A stretch of DNA of 64,000 nucleotides from Haemophilus haemolyticus_M (GTDB lineage: Bacteria; Pseudomonadota; Gammaproteobacteria; Enterobacterales; Pasteurellaceae). Numbering within the stretch: the stretch's first letter is position 1; each line of letters opens with the position of its first letter. The position numbers were made by a program, and so were the translations under genes. The stretch spans positions 386,726-450,725 of the forward strand of contig NZ_QQGD01000001.1 in the NCBI RefSeq assembly GCF_003490935.1. Direction: 5' to 3'. The notes beneath the pieces were generated by a model. It ran no database searches. It had not been told where the DNA came from and saw nothing but the letters and a program-made list of their open reading frames with translations. Below, in pieces: positions 33,430-41,037 of the stretch.

Positions 33430-34413
33430 TTAATCAATATGGAAACAAGCGATTAATTTTCCATCAGTATGTTGCTTCAAGTGCGGTTGATTTTCACGAC
33501 ATTTTTCTGTCGCTTTCCAACAACGAGGATTAAATGCACAGCCTTTTGGCGGATTAATCGGACTTGGTAATTCGCCTGTCAGCTTAATACGCTCACGGCG
33601 CAAGTTTGGTGACAAACGTGGTGTTGCTGAAAGTAACGCTTTGGTATAAGGATGTTGAGGATTAGAGAAGATTTGCTCTGTTGTCCCTTTTTCGACACAA
33701 CGACCTAGATACATCACCATTACTTCATCTGCGATATGCTCTACCACAGAAAGATCGTGTGAAATGAACACGTAAGACAAGCCTAATTCATCTTGTAAAT
33801 CCATCATTAAATTCAGTACTTGCGCACGCACGGAAACATCCAATGCAGAAACAGGTTCATCGGCAACAACAACATCAGGCTCTAACATTAAACCACGTGC
33901 AATAGCGATACGCTGGCGTTGTCCGCCTGAGAACATGTGAGGATAACGATCATAAAATTCAGTGCGCAAGCCCACTTTTTCCATCATTGATAAAACTTTT
34001 TCTCGACGTTCTTTGGCAGAAAGTTTTGTATTGATGATCAATGGTTCTTCCAAAATTGAACCAATTTTTTTACGTGGATTTAATGACGCATAAGGATTTT
34101 GGAAAACTATTTGAATTTTTTTACGACGTAGCGCCTTTGTTTCGGAATCATTTTCTAAAAAATTGTGCCCTTTGTAATACAATTCGCCTTCGGTTGGTTG
34201 TTCAATCATGGTTAGCAAACGCCCTAGCGTTGATTTACCACAACCGGATTCCCCCACGACAGCTAAAGTTTTACCTCGTTCAAGCTGAAAAGAGACACCA
34301 TCTAACGCTTTTACTTGCTGTGGTTTTGCAAACAAGCCTTTTTTTACAGGGTAATATTTTTTTAAGCCAATGGCATTTAATAATGGCGCATTTTCTTTTA
34401 CTTCATTCGTCAT
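33430..34413 (-). CDS. dppF: Dipeptide/haem ABC transporter ATPase DppF
   Basis: A 327-residue oligopeptide-type ATPase: Walker A GESGCGKST, signature FSGGQRQRIAIARGL, Walker B VVADEPVSALDVS, and the family C-terminal extension with the cysteine motif PPKGCAFNPRCWKATEKC. It works with DppD on DppBC. It is the last gene of dppBCDF, 2 bp after dppD. In H. influenzae this permease is linked to haem and glutathione uptake through binding proteins encoded elsewhere. Confidence 0.93.
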   Translation of the reverse strand: MTNEVKENAPLLNAIGLKKYYPVKKGLFAKPQQVKALDGVSFQLERGKTLAVVGESGCGKSTLGRLLTMIEQPTEGELYYKGHNFLENDSETKALRRKKIQIVFQNPYASLNPRKKIGSILEEPLIINTKLSAKERREKVLSMMEKVGLRTEFYDRYPHMFSGGQRQRIAIARGLMLEPDVVVADEPVSALDVSVRAQVLNLMMDLQDELGLSYVFISHDLSVVEHIADEVMVMYLGRCVEKGTTEQIFSNPQHPYTKALLSATPRLSPNLRRERIKLTGELPSPINPPKGCAFNPRCWKATEKCRENQPHLKQHTDGKLIACFHID

Positions 34414-34415
34414 TA

Positions 34416-35408
34416 TTAAGCTCCTTGATATTCAACGGGATCGCCTTGCTCGTTCAGCGGAGTATGGCATTTTACTTTACGTGAACCGATATGATGTAAT
34501 TGAGGTTCAAGTTGGCGACAGTATTCGGTTGCATAAGGACAGCGAGGATTTAATAAACAGCCTGTTGGGCGATCGTATTTTCCAGGTACTACACCTTGTA
34601 ATGACTCTAAGCGAGATTTTCCTTCTGCAAATTCAGGTAATGAACGTAACAAGGCCTGCGTGTAAGGGTGTTTTGGTTCTCGGAAAATATCTTTTGCGGT
34701 GCCTTCTTCAACGATTTGTCCAGCATACATCACGATTATTCGATCTGCAGCTTCAGCAACAAGCGCAAGATCATGGGTAATCAAAATCAGCGACATGCAT
34801 TCTTTTTTCTGCAATTCGAGTAAGAGTTCCATAATTTGAGCTTGAATAGTCACGTCCAATGCCGTGGTGGGTTCATCTGCAATCAATAATTTAGGTCTGC
34901 AAGCAATTGCCATCGCAATCATCACACGCTGACTCATTCCGCCAGACAGCTGATGGGGATAAACATCAATCCGAGATTCAGGATCAGGAATACCGACCAA
35001 TCTTAAAAGTTCTAAAGTGCGGTCCTTTCTTGCCTTTTTTGTACCGCCTTCATGAGTTTTTAATGCCTCCATAATTTGGAAACCCACAGTATAAGCTGGA
35101 TTCAAGCTTGTCATCGGATCTTGGAAAATCATTGCGACATCAGCACCAATAAGCTGGCGTTTGGCTTTACTCTCTAAAGTGAGTAAATCAGTGTTTTCAA
35201 ATTGCAAGGATTCTGCCGATACACGTCCTGGATGATCAATTAGTCCCATAATAGCGAGCGAACTCACTGATTTACCTGATCCTGATTCTCCCACGATGCC
35301 AAGCACTTCACCTTGTGCGACTTGATAGCTGATGCGATCCACTGCTTTAAATGGCGTATTTTTATCGCCAAAGTGAACAGAAAGTTCTTTTACGTCTAAT
35401 AATGCCAT
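34416..35408 (-). CDS. dppD: Dipeptide/haem ABC transporter ATPase DppD
   Basis: This is the 330-residue partner ATPase: Walker A GESGSGKSV, Q-loop IFQDPMTSLNP, signature LSGGMSQRVMIAMAI, Walker B LLIADEPTTALDVT and the cysteine-containing tail PTGCLLNPRCPYATEYC. It lies between dppC (15 bp) and dppF (2 bp). Exact uptake signal at 35015. Confidence 0.93.
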   Translation of the reverse strand: MALLDVKELSVHFGDKNTPFKAVDRISYQVAQGEVLGIVGESGSGKSVSSLAIMGLIDHPGRVSAESLQFENTDLLTLESKAKRQLIGADVAMIFQDPMTSLNPAYTVGFQIMEALKTHEGGTKKARKDRTLELLRLVGIPDPESRIDVYPHQLSGGMSQRVMIAMAIACRPKLLIADEPTTALDVTIQAQIMELLLELQKKECMSLILITHDLALVAEAADRIIVMYAGQIVEEGTAKDIFREPKHPYTQALLRSLPEFAEGKSRLESLQGVVPGKYDRPTGCLLNPRCPYATEYCRQLEPQLHHIGSRKVKCHTPLNEQGDPVEYQGA

Positions 35409-35423
35409 TCTGTTTTCCTATTC

Positions 35424-36311
35424 CTATTGTTTGAGTTTTGGATCAAGTGCATCGCGCAAGCCATCACCCATTAAGTTGAAGGCGAGCACTAAAGATAAAA
35501 TAACTAAGCCAGGAATTGTAACCAACCAGTTTGCCGCTTGCATAAAACCACGTGCTTCTGAAAGCATTGTGCCAAGTTCTGGTGTTGGCGGTTTTGCACC
35601 AATGCCTAAGAAACCAAGTGTTGCGAGTTCTAAGATCGCATTGGAAATACCCATCGTCATTTGCACAATTAAAGGAGCTAAACAGTTGGGTAAAATCACA
35701 ATAAACATGAGGCGAAGAACACCTGCGCCAGCGACTTTAGATGAGGTGACATAATCACGATTTTTTTCATTCATCACCGCTGCTCGAGTTAAACGCACAT
35801 AGCTAGGAATCGATACAACGGCGATCGCTAAAGTGGCATTGGCGAGTGATGGCTCTAAAATAGAGACGACTACAATCGTCAAAAGTAAGTTTGGAATCGC
35901 GAGCATAATATCAATTAGGCGAATGATAATTGTATCTAGCACACCGCCATAATAACCAGAAATCAAGCCAAGACTAGTACCAAAGGCACAAGATAGCAAT
36001 ACAATGACAAATCCCGCAAAGACGGAAATTCGCGTTCCGTAAATGATGCGAGAAAGGATATCTCGCCCAATATCATCTGTTCCGAGTAGATAGGCAGGAT
36101 TGCCGCCTTCATACCAAGCGGGAGGCAGTAAAAGTGCGGTACGATTTTGTTCTGTTGGATCAAAAGGCGCAATATAAGGCGCTAAAATGCTGATTAAGGC
36201 AACAATCACAATGAAAGTTAAACCGATTAGCGCGCCTCGGTTTTGTTTGAAGTAAAACCAAAATTCTTGCAAGGGCGTTTTCGGCGCGAAAGTTGAAGGC
36301 GTGTCAGACAT
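35424..36311 (-). CDS. dppC: Dipeptide/haem ABC transporter permease DppC
   Basis: A 295-residue inner-membrane permease with a cytoplasmic N terminus, TM1 near residues 30-50 (GALIGLTFIVIVALISILAPYIAPFDP), and a second membrane block from about residue 95. The family phrase LLGTDDIGRDILSRIIYGTRIS and an EAA loop (NRDYVTSSKVAGAGVLRLMFIVILPN) are present. It is cotranscribed with dppB, 14 bp apart. Confidence 0.93.
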   Translation of the reverse strand: MSDTPSTFAPKTPLQEFWFYFKQNRGALIGLTFIVIVALISILAPYIAPFDPTEQNRTALLLPPAWYEGGNPAYLLGTDDIGRDILSRIIYGTRISVFAGFVIVLLSCAFGTSLGLISGYYGGVLDTIIIRLIDIMLAIPNLLLTIVVVSILEPSLANATLAIAVVSIPSYVRLTRAAVMNEKNRDYVTSSKVAGAGVLRLMFIVILPNCLAPLIVQMTMGISNAILELATLGFLGIGAKPPTPELGTMLSEARGFMQAANWLVTIPGLVILSLVLAFNLMGDGLRDALDPKLKQ

Positions 36312-36325
36312 AATTTCTCCTACAA

Positions 36326-37327
36326 TTAATGACGGATACGCGGATTGACCACGCCGTAAAGTAAATCAACAGTTAAATTCACTACGATAATAATTGTTGC
36401 AATAATCAGTACAGAACCTTGTAATACCGGATAATCACGAGCTTGAATGGCATCAATAATCCATTTTCCAATTCCTGGCCATGAAAAAATGGTTTCTGTC
36501 AGTACGGCACCGGAAAGCAATTGACCAACGATTAATCCGACCACAGTGACAACAGGAATTAATGCATTACGCAATGCATGCACAATAACGATTCGAGTAT
36601 AACTTAGGCCTTTTGCTTTTGCCGTACGAATGTAATCTTCTCCTAATACTTCCAACATCGCAGAGCGTGTCATACGCGTAATAATGGCGAGAGGAACTGT
36701 GCCTAGGACTATTGCAGGAAGAATTAAGGATTTAATCGCATTTTCGAAGGCGCCGGGCATACCAGAAAGCCAGCTGTCAATGAGCATAAATCCAGTCGGC
36801 GTATCGATCCAAAATTCATTATCTAAACGTCCACCTTGCGGTAAACCGAGTTGTGGTGAAACATATAAAATTAAAATCAATCCCCACCAGAAAATTGGCA
36901 TAGAATAACCTGTGAGCGATGCTGCTGTAACCGTGTGAGAAATCCAACTGTCCTTTTTTACTGCAGCAATCGTGCCCAAAATCACCCCGCCTAATAACGA
37001 CCAAAATAACGCAAAAAATGCTAATTCAGCTGTGGCAGGGAAAAGTGTAAAGAATTCAGTAAGAACCGGTTGTTGAGTGCGGAATGATGCACCAAAATCA
37101 CCTTGTAGCACTTTAGCAATATAATTGAAATATTGTTCATGCAAAGGAAGATCTAATCCTAATTGATGCATCATTTGTTGATGTATTTCAGGTGTTAAGC
37201 CTCGTTCACCCATCATTATTTCAACTGGATCGCCAGGAATAAAATGCACAAGGGCAAACGTGATAAAAGTAATGGCAATAAAGGTTGGAATTACCATTAA
37301 GATACGCTTGAAGAAAAATTTAAACAT
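36326..37327 (-). CDS. dppB: Dipeptide/haem ABC transporter permease DppB
   Basis: This is the first gene of the operon: 333 residues, TM1 at 9-29, the FIPGDPVEIMMGERG segment, and the EAA-type loop EDYIRTAKAKGLSYTRIVIVHALRNALIP. The binding protein gene (dppA/hbpA) that usually precedes dppB is absent; uvrD lies upstream instead, with a hairpin in the 88-bp gap. A promoter is not obvious in the short region after the hairpin. Confidence 0.93.
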   Translation of the reverse strand: MFKFFFKRILMVIPTFIAITFITFALVHFIPGDPVEIMMGERGLTPEIHQQMMHQLGLDLPLHEQYFNYIAKVLQGDFGASFRTQQPVLTEFFTLFPATAELAFFALFWSLLGGVILGTIAAVKKDSWISHTVTAASLTGYSMPIFWWGLILILYVSPQLGLPQGGRLDNEFWIDTPTGFMLIDSWLSGMPGAFENAIKSLILPAIVLGTVPLAIITRMTRSAMLEVLGEDYIRTAKAKGLSYTRIVIVHALRNALIPVVTVVGLIVGQLLSGAVLTETIFSWPGIGKWIIDAIQARDYPVLQGSVLIIATIIIVVNLTVDLLYGVVNPRIRH

Positions 37328-37343
37328 TCAATCACTCAAATAC

Positions 37344-37376
37344 AAAAAAAGTGCAGTTAAAATTCACCGCACTTTT
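37344..37376 (-). terminator. Terminator of uvrD built from facing uptake signals
   Basis: ACCGCACTTTT (37366-37376) pairs with AAAAGTGCAGT (37347-37357) with one mismatch; the second arm is a degenerate uptake signal. The minus strand continues TTTTTTTG. Confidence 0.8.
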
Positions 37377-37415
37377 CAAAGAAATTAATCGGTAGAAGTA
37401 AAACTCTCTTGGATT

Positions 37416-39596
37416 CTACCGCACTTTTTCCAGTTTTGCCAAATGTGCAATGAGCCATTTAATGCCTTGCGCTTGGAAGGCAATTTGGAGGCGAGTATTG
37501 TTATCTGATCCTTCGACATTAATGACGGTGCCAAAACCGAATTTTTCATGTTTGACTTTTTGACCCATTTTCCATTCATTTTCGACCGCACAGGTATTCG
37601 ACAATGAACCGACTTTTGCTAGATTCATTGCGCGCGTGACAGTTCCTCGTAAACGAATTTCTTGGATACATTCTCGTGGTAATTCCGCAATAAAGCGTGA
37701 TGGCAAATGGCGTTCTTCTTTGGCATATAATCGACGACTTTCTGCATAAGAGATGGTCAGTTTTTTCTTCGCGCGAGTAATACCGACGTAAGCTAAACGA
37801 CGTTCTTCTTCTAAACGTCCAGGTTCTTCAAAAGAACGGAAACTTGGGAATAAACCTTCTTCTACGCCAACCATAAATACACGAGGAAATTCTAAGCCTT
37901 TAGCAGAGTGTAATGTCATCATTTCTACACAAGATTGATGCGGAGAAGCTTGTTCTTCACCTGCTTCTAAAGAGGCGTGAGTTAAAAAGGCGGTAAGCTC
38001 CGTCATATCTTCTGCATCATCAGGTTTGATGAATTCACGGGTTGCGGTAACTAATTCTTCCAAGTTTTCAATCCGCACTTCGCCTTTTTCACCTTTTTCT
38101 TGTTTATACATTTCATATAAACCTGAATGTTTAATCACAAAATCAGTTTGTGCGAAAAGCGGCATTTCTGCGGTATCAAGTTGTAGTGAATTAATTAATT
38201 CTTGGAAACGCAATAATGCTGTTGAGGCTCGCCCAGCCAACATATTTTCTTGTGTTGCGACTTGTACTGCTTGCCATAAGGTAATTTGGCGTTCGCGTGT
38301 TAAGTTACGCAATATATCTAAAGTGCGGTCACCAATGCCACGGGTTGGCGTATTAATTACACGCTCAAAAGCCGCATCATCTTGACGATTATTAATCAAA
38401 CGAAGATAGGCTAACGCATCTTTAATTTCTTGACGTTCGAAGAAACGCATACCGCCATAAATACGATATGGAATTTGACAACGAATCAAGGCTTCTTCAA
38501 TAACGCGTGATTGGCTATTACTACGATAAAGTACAGCGCAATCATCAAGTTTTCCGCCATGTTCTACCCAATCCTGAATTTGTGAGGCAATAAATTTTGC
38601 TTCGTCTAATTCATTAAAAGCGGCATAGATGCCCACTGGATTGCCTTTTTCACCCTCTGTCCATAAATTTTTACCAAGACGATCACTATTGTTTGCAATT
38701 AATTCATTTGCGCTGTTTAAGATATTGGCGGTAGAACGATAGTTTTGTTCAAGGCGGATTGTTTCGGCTTTGAAATCTTTCAAGAATTTTTGAATATTTT
38801 CGATTTGTGCGCCACGCCAACCATAAATAGATTGATCATCATCACCTACGATCATGACCTTGCCTGCGTTACCCGCAAGAATTTTGATCCATTTATATTG
38901 GATTTTATTGGTGTCTTGAAACTCATCCACCAAAATATGCTGAAAACGTTGTTGATAACGTTGCAAAATTAATGGTTTTTTCTCAAATAATTCATAGGCC
39001 CGAATTAATAATTCAGCAAAATCGACCAATCCTGCGCGATCGCAAGTGTCTTGATAGATCTTATAAATTTTAATCCATTCACGCTCTTGACGATCATTAA
39101 AATCTTCAATATCGTTTGGGCGCAAGCCTTCATCTTTTTTGTTATTGATGTACCAACAAGCCTGTTTAGGAGGAAAAGCTTTTTCATCAAAATTATGTAA
39201 TTTTAATAACCGTTTAATTAAACGAAGTTGATCTTCTGAATCCAGAATTTGGAAATCTTGTGGCAATCCTACATCTAAATGATGGGCTCGTAATAAACGA
39301 TGGGCAATGCTATGGAAGGTACCAATCCACATACCAAATAATTGATGTTGTGCGTGTTTGGCAAGGGTAGCTTGAATACGATGACGCATTTCTGCTGCTG
39401 CTTTATTGGTAAACGTTACTGCCATAATGCTGCCTTCAGAAATATTTTCTACCGCAATTAACCAAGCGATACGGTGCGTCAATACACGCGTTTTGCCAGA
39501 GCCTGCACCAGCTAGCACTAAGTGATTACCAAGAGGAGCTGCTACGGCTTCGCGTTGTTTATCGTTAAGTCCGTCAAGTAATTCAGAAATATCCAT
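37416..39596 (-). CDS. uvrD: DNA helicase II UvrD
   Basis: This is a 3'-5' superfamily 1 helicase for nucleotide excision and mismatch repair. The 726-residue protein has motif I AGAGSGKTRVL, Ia VTFTNKAAAEM, motif II VDEFQDTNKIQYKW, motif III VGDDDQSIYGWRGA, motif IV RLEQNYRST, motif V TLHSAKGLEFPRVFMVG and motif VI RRLAYVGITRAKK. The C-terminal Tudor-like tail (GQKVKHEKFGFGTVINVEG) binds RNA polymerase in E. coli. A LexA box lies over its predicted transcription start, so it should be SOS-induced. Confidence 0.97.
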   Translation of the reverse strand: MDISELLDGLNDKQREAVAAPLGNHLVLAGAGSGKTRVLTHRIAWLIAVENISEGSIMAVTFTNKAAAEMRHRIQATLAKHAQHQLFGMWIGTFHSIAHRLLRAHHLDVGLPQDFQILDSEDQLRLIKRLLKLHNFDEKAFPPKQACWYINNKKDEGLRPNDIEDFNDRQEREWIKIYKIYQDTCDRAGLVDFAELLIRAYELFEKKPLILQRYQQRFQHILVDEFQDTNKIQYKWIKILAGNAGKVMIVGDDDQSIYGWRGAQIENIQKFLKDFKAETIRLEQNYRSTANILNSANELIANNSDRLGKNLWTEGEKGNPVGIYAAFNELDEAKFIASQIQDWVEHGGKLDDCAVLYRSNSQSRVIEEALIRCQIPYRIYGGMRFFERQEIKDALAYLRLINNRQDDAAFERVINTPTRGIGDRTLDILRNLTRERQITLWQAVQVATQENMLAGRASTALLRFQELINSLQLDTAEMPLFAQTDFVIKHSGLYEMYKQEKGEKGEVRIENLEELVTATREFIKPDDAEDMTELTAFLTHASLEAGEEQASPHQSCVEMMTLHSAKGLEFPRVFMVGVEEGLFPSFRSFEEPGRLEEERRLAYVGITRAKKKLTISYAESRRLYAKEERHLPSRFIAELPRECIQEIRLRGTVTRAMNLAKVGSLSNTCAVENEWKMGQKVKHEKFGFGTVINVEGSDNNTRLQIAFQAQGIKWLIAHLAKLEKVR

Positions 39597-39610
39597 GATG
39601 AAATTTTTAT

Positions 39611-39626
39611 CTGTTCAAATTTACAG
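39611..39626 (-). promoter_or_regulatory. LexA (SOS) box of uvrD
   Basis: CTGTTCAAATTTACAG matches CTGT-N8-ACAG exactly at both ends. It overlaps the predicted start (about 39622) of the uvrD promoter. Confidence 0.85.
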
Positions 39627-39628
39627 GA

Positions 39629-39657
39629 ATTATAAGTCTAATTTTTTTATATCACAA
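39629..39657 (-). promoter_or_regulatory. Putative uvrD promoter
   Basis: On the minus strand, TTGTGA (39652-39657), 17-bp spacer, TATAAT (39629-39634). Confidence 0.65.
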
Positions 39658-39683
39658 TCAAGAAAATCATAAACTTATCAGAC

Positions 39684-39712
39684 TTTACAAAAATAGTATT
39701 ACAACTTATATT
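39684..39712 (+). promoter_or_regulatory. Promoter of the TPP-riboswitch transcript
   Basis: TTTACA (39684-39689), 17-bp spacer, TATATT (39707-39712); the start would be at about 39719, just before the riboswitch. Confidence 0.65.
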
Positions 39713-39720
39713 GATTCGCG

Positions 39721-39796
39721 GTTAGTCGGGGTGCGGACATCGCTGAGAAAATACCCGTGAACCTGAAACAGTTAGCACTGGCGTAGGAAACTAATC
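39721..39796 (+). promoter_or_regulatory. Thiamin pyrophosphate (TPP) riboswitch
   Basis: The conserved TPP aptamer pieces appear in order: P1 arm GTTAGT (39721-39726), GGGGTGC (39728-39734), CTGAGA (39743-39748), ACCCGTGAACCTGA (39753-39766) and GCGTAGGAAA (39781-39790), with the closing arm ACTAAT (39790-39795). Downstream, CTTACTT (39817-39823) can pair with AAGTAAG (39840-39846) and TCCTTA (39802-39807) with TAAGGA (39843-39848). Both pairings cover the ribosome site, so control is probably at translation: TPP bound, gene off. Confidence 0.93.
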
Positions 39797-39854
39797 TCTC
39801 CTCCTTAAAGGGCTGACTTACTTTTTTCTGTATTCATATAAGTAAGGATGCATC

Positions 39855-40916
39855 ATGACACTCTCTTTTTCTTTAAAAAATTCTTTTAAATTGACCGCAC
39901 TTTCCAGTGTGCTTGGTTGCGGCTTATTAGGATTAAGTTTATCAACCCCTGCTCAAGCGGAAGGCAAATTAGTGCTTTATTGCAGTGTCCAAAATACGAC
40001 TTGTGAAAAAGTCGCTCACGCGTTTAGCAAAAAATATAATGTGGACACTCAGTTTGTGCGTAATAGCACTGGGACTGTATTAGGCAAAATCAAAGCCGAA
40101 AAAGAAAATCCACAAGCAGATGTGTGGTATGGTGGTACATTGGAACCGCACTTTCAGGCTCGAGATGCTGGTTTGTTAGAAACTTATCGTTCTCCTCTGC
40201 AAAAAGAAATTATGCCTCAATTCAAAAAGCTCACTGAACAACGCGGCGATACTACGTCGATTATTTATCTTATGGAGCTTGGCATTGGGATGAATGAAAA
40301 ACTGCTGGCTGAAAAAAATATTGCAAAACCTCAGTGTTATGCTGATTTATTAAAACCAGAATTTAAAGGGTTAATTCAATATCCAGATCCTCGAGTATCG
40401 GGCACTGGCTACACCATTCTTACAACTTTAATTGAAATTATGGGCGAAGATAAAGCCTTTGCTTATTTGAAAGAACTTGACAAAAACATTGCTCAATACA
40501 CGAAAACTGGATTAGCAACGGCTAATATTTCTACTGGTGCAGCCGCAGTTGATATTGGTTTTATGCATACTTATGTGCGTGAAAAGGATAAAGGCGCACC
40601 GGTTATTGGGGCTTTACCTTGCGAAGGCACAGGTTATACGTTAGGGGCGGTCAGTATCATTAAAAATGGACGCAATTTAGATAATGCTAAACGCTTTGTC
40701 GATTTTGTTCTTTCTGCTGAAGCTCAAGAAATTCCTTGGCGTGAGGCGGATTCTTACCAACTGCCAACAAATATTCATGCCAAAGCACATCCACATCTTT
40801 CAGAGCCAGCAAAACTTAAATTACTTGATATTGATTTCATCAAGTTTGGTTCGGATCAAGAAGCGAAGCGATTAATAGAACGCTGGGTTGAAAATGTGAA
40901 GGAAAGAAAAGAGTAA
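39855..40916 (+). CDS. Periplasmic binding protein (AfuA/FbpA-like) under TPP control
   Basis: The 353-residue precursor has a signal peptide ending PAQA (about residue 35) and then a type 2 periplasmic binding fold: KLVLYCSVQNTTCEKVAHAF, NSTGTVLGKIKAEKENPQADVWYGG, YPDPRVSGTGYTILTTLIE. This is the iron/phosphonate/AfuA group (I recall HI0131 in strain Rd, annotated as iron uptake). A TPP riboswitch sits in its leader, and no permease or ATPase gene follows: htpG is next. The regulation argues for thiamin, a thiamin phosphate or a pyrimidine precursor as ligand, yet the sequence does not look like the classical ThiB. The ribosome site TAAGGA lies 6 bases before ATG. Exact uptake signals at 39894 and 40145. 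Confidence 0.8.
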   Translation: MTLSFSLKNSFKLTALSSVLGCGLLGLSLSTPAQAEGKLVLYCSVQNTTCEKVAHAFSKKYNVDTQFVRNSTGTVLGKIKAEKENPQADVWYGGTLEPHFQARDAGLLETYRSPLQKEIMPQFKKLTEQRGDTTSIIYLMELGIGMNEKLLAEKNIAKPQCYADLLKPEFKGLIQYPDPRVSGTGYTILTTLIEIMGEDKAFAYLKELDKNIAQYTKTGLATANISTGAAAVDIGFMHTYVREKDKGAPVIGALPCEGTGYTLGAVSIIKNGRNLDNAKRFVDFVLSAEAQEIPWREADSYQLPTNIHAKAHPHLSEPAKLKLLDIDFIKFGSDQEAKRLIERWVENVKERKE

Positions 40917-40933
40917 TTGATGTTAGCCTGATA

Positions 40934-40966
40934 AAAGTGCGGTGAAAATTCACCGCGCTTTGCTTT
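40934..40966 (+). terminator. Terminator of the binding-protein gene
   Basis: AAAGTGCGGTGAA (40934-40946) pairs with TTCACCGCGCTTT (40949-40961) with one wobble, then TGCTTTTCC. The left arm is an exact uptake signal. Confidence 0.75.
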
Positions 40967-41037
40967 TCCCCTTGAAATCTTTCTTTTTATTCTTATATCT
41001 GTGACGTTCAATTTTTATCTTTATGAAGGAAAAAATT

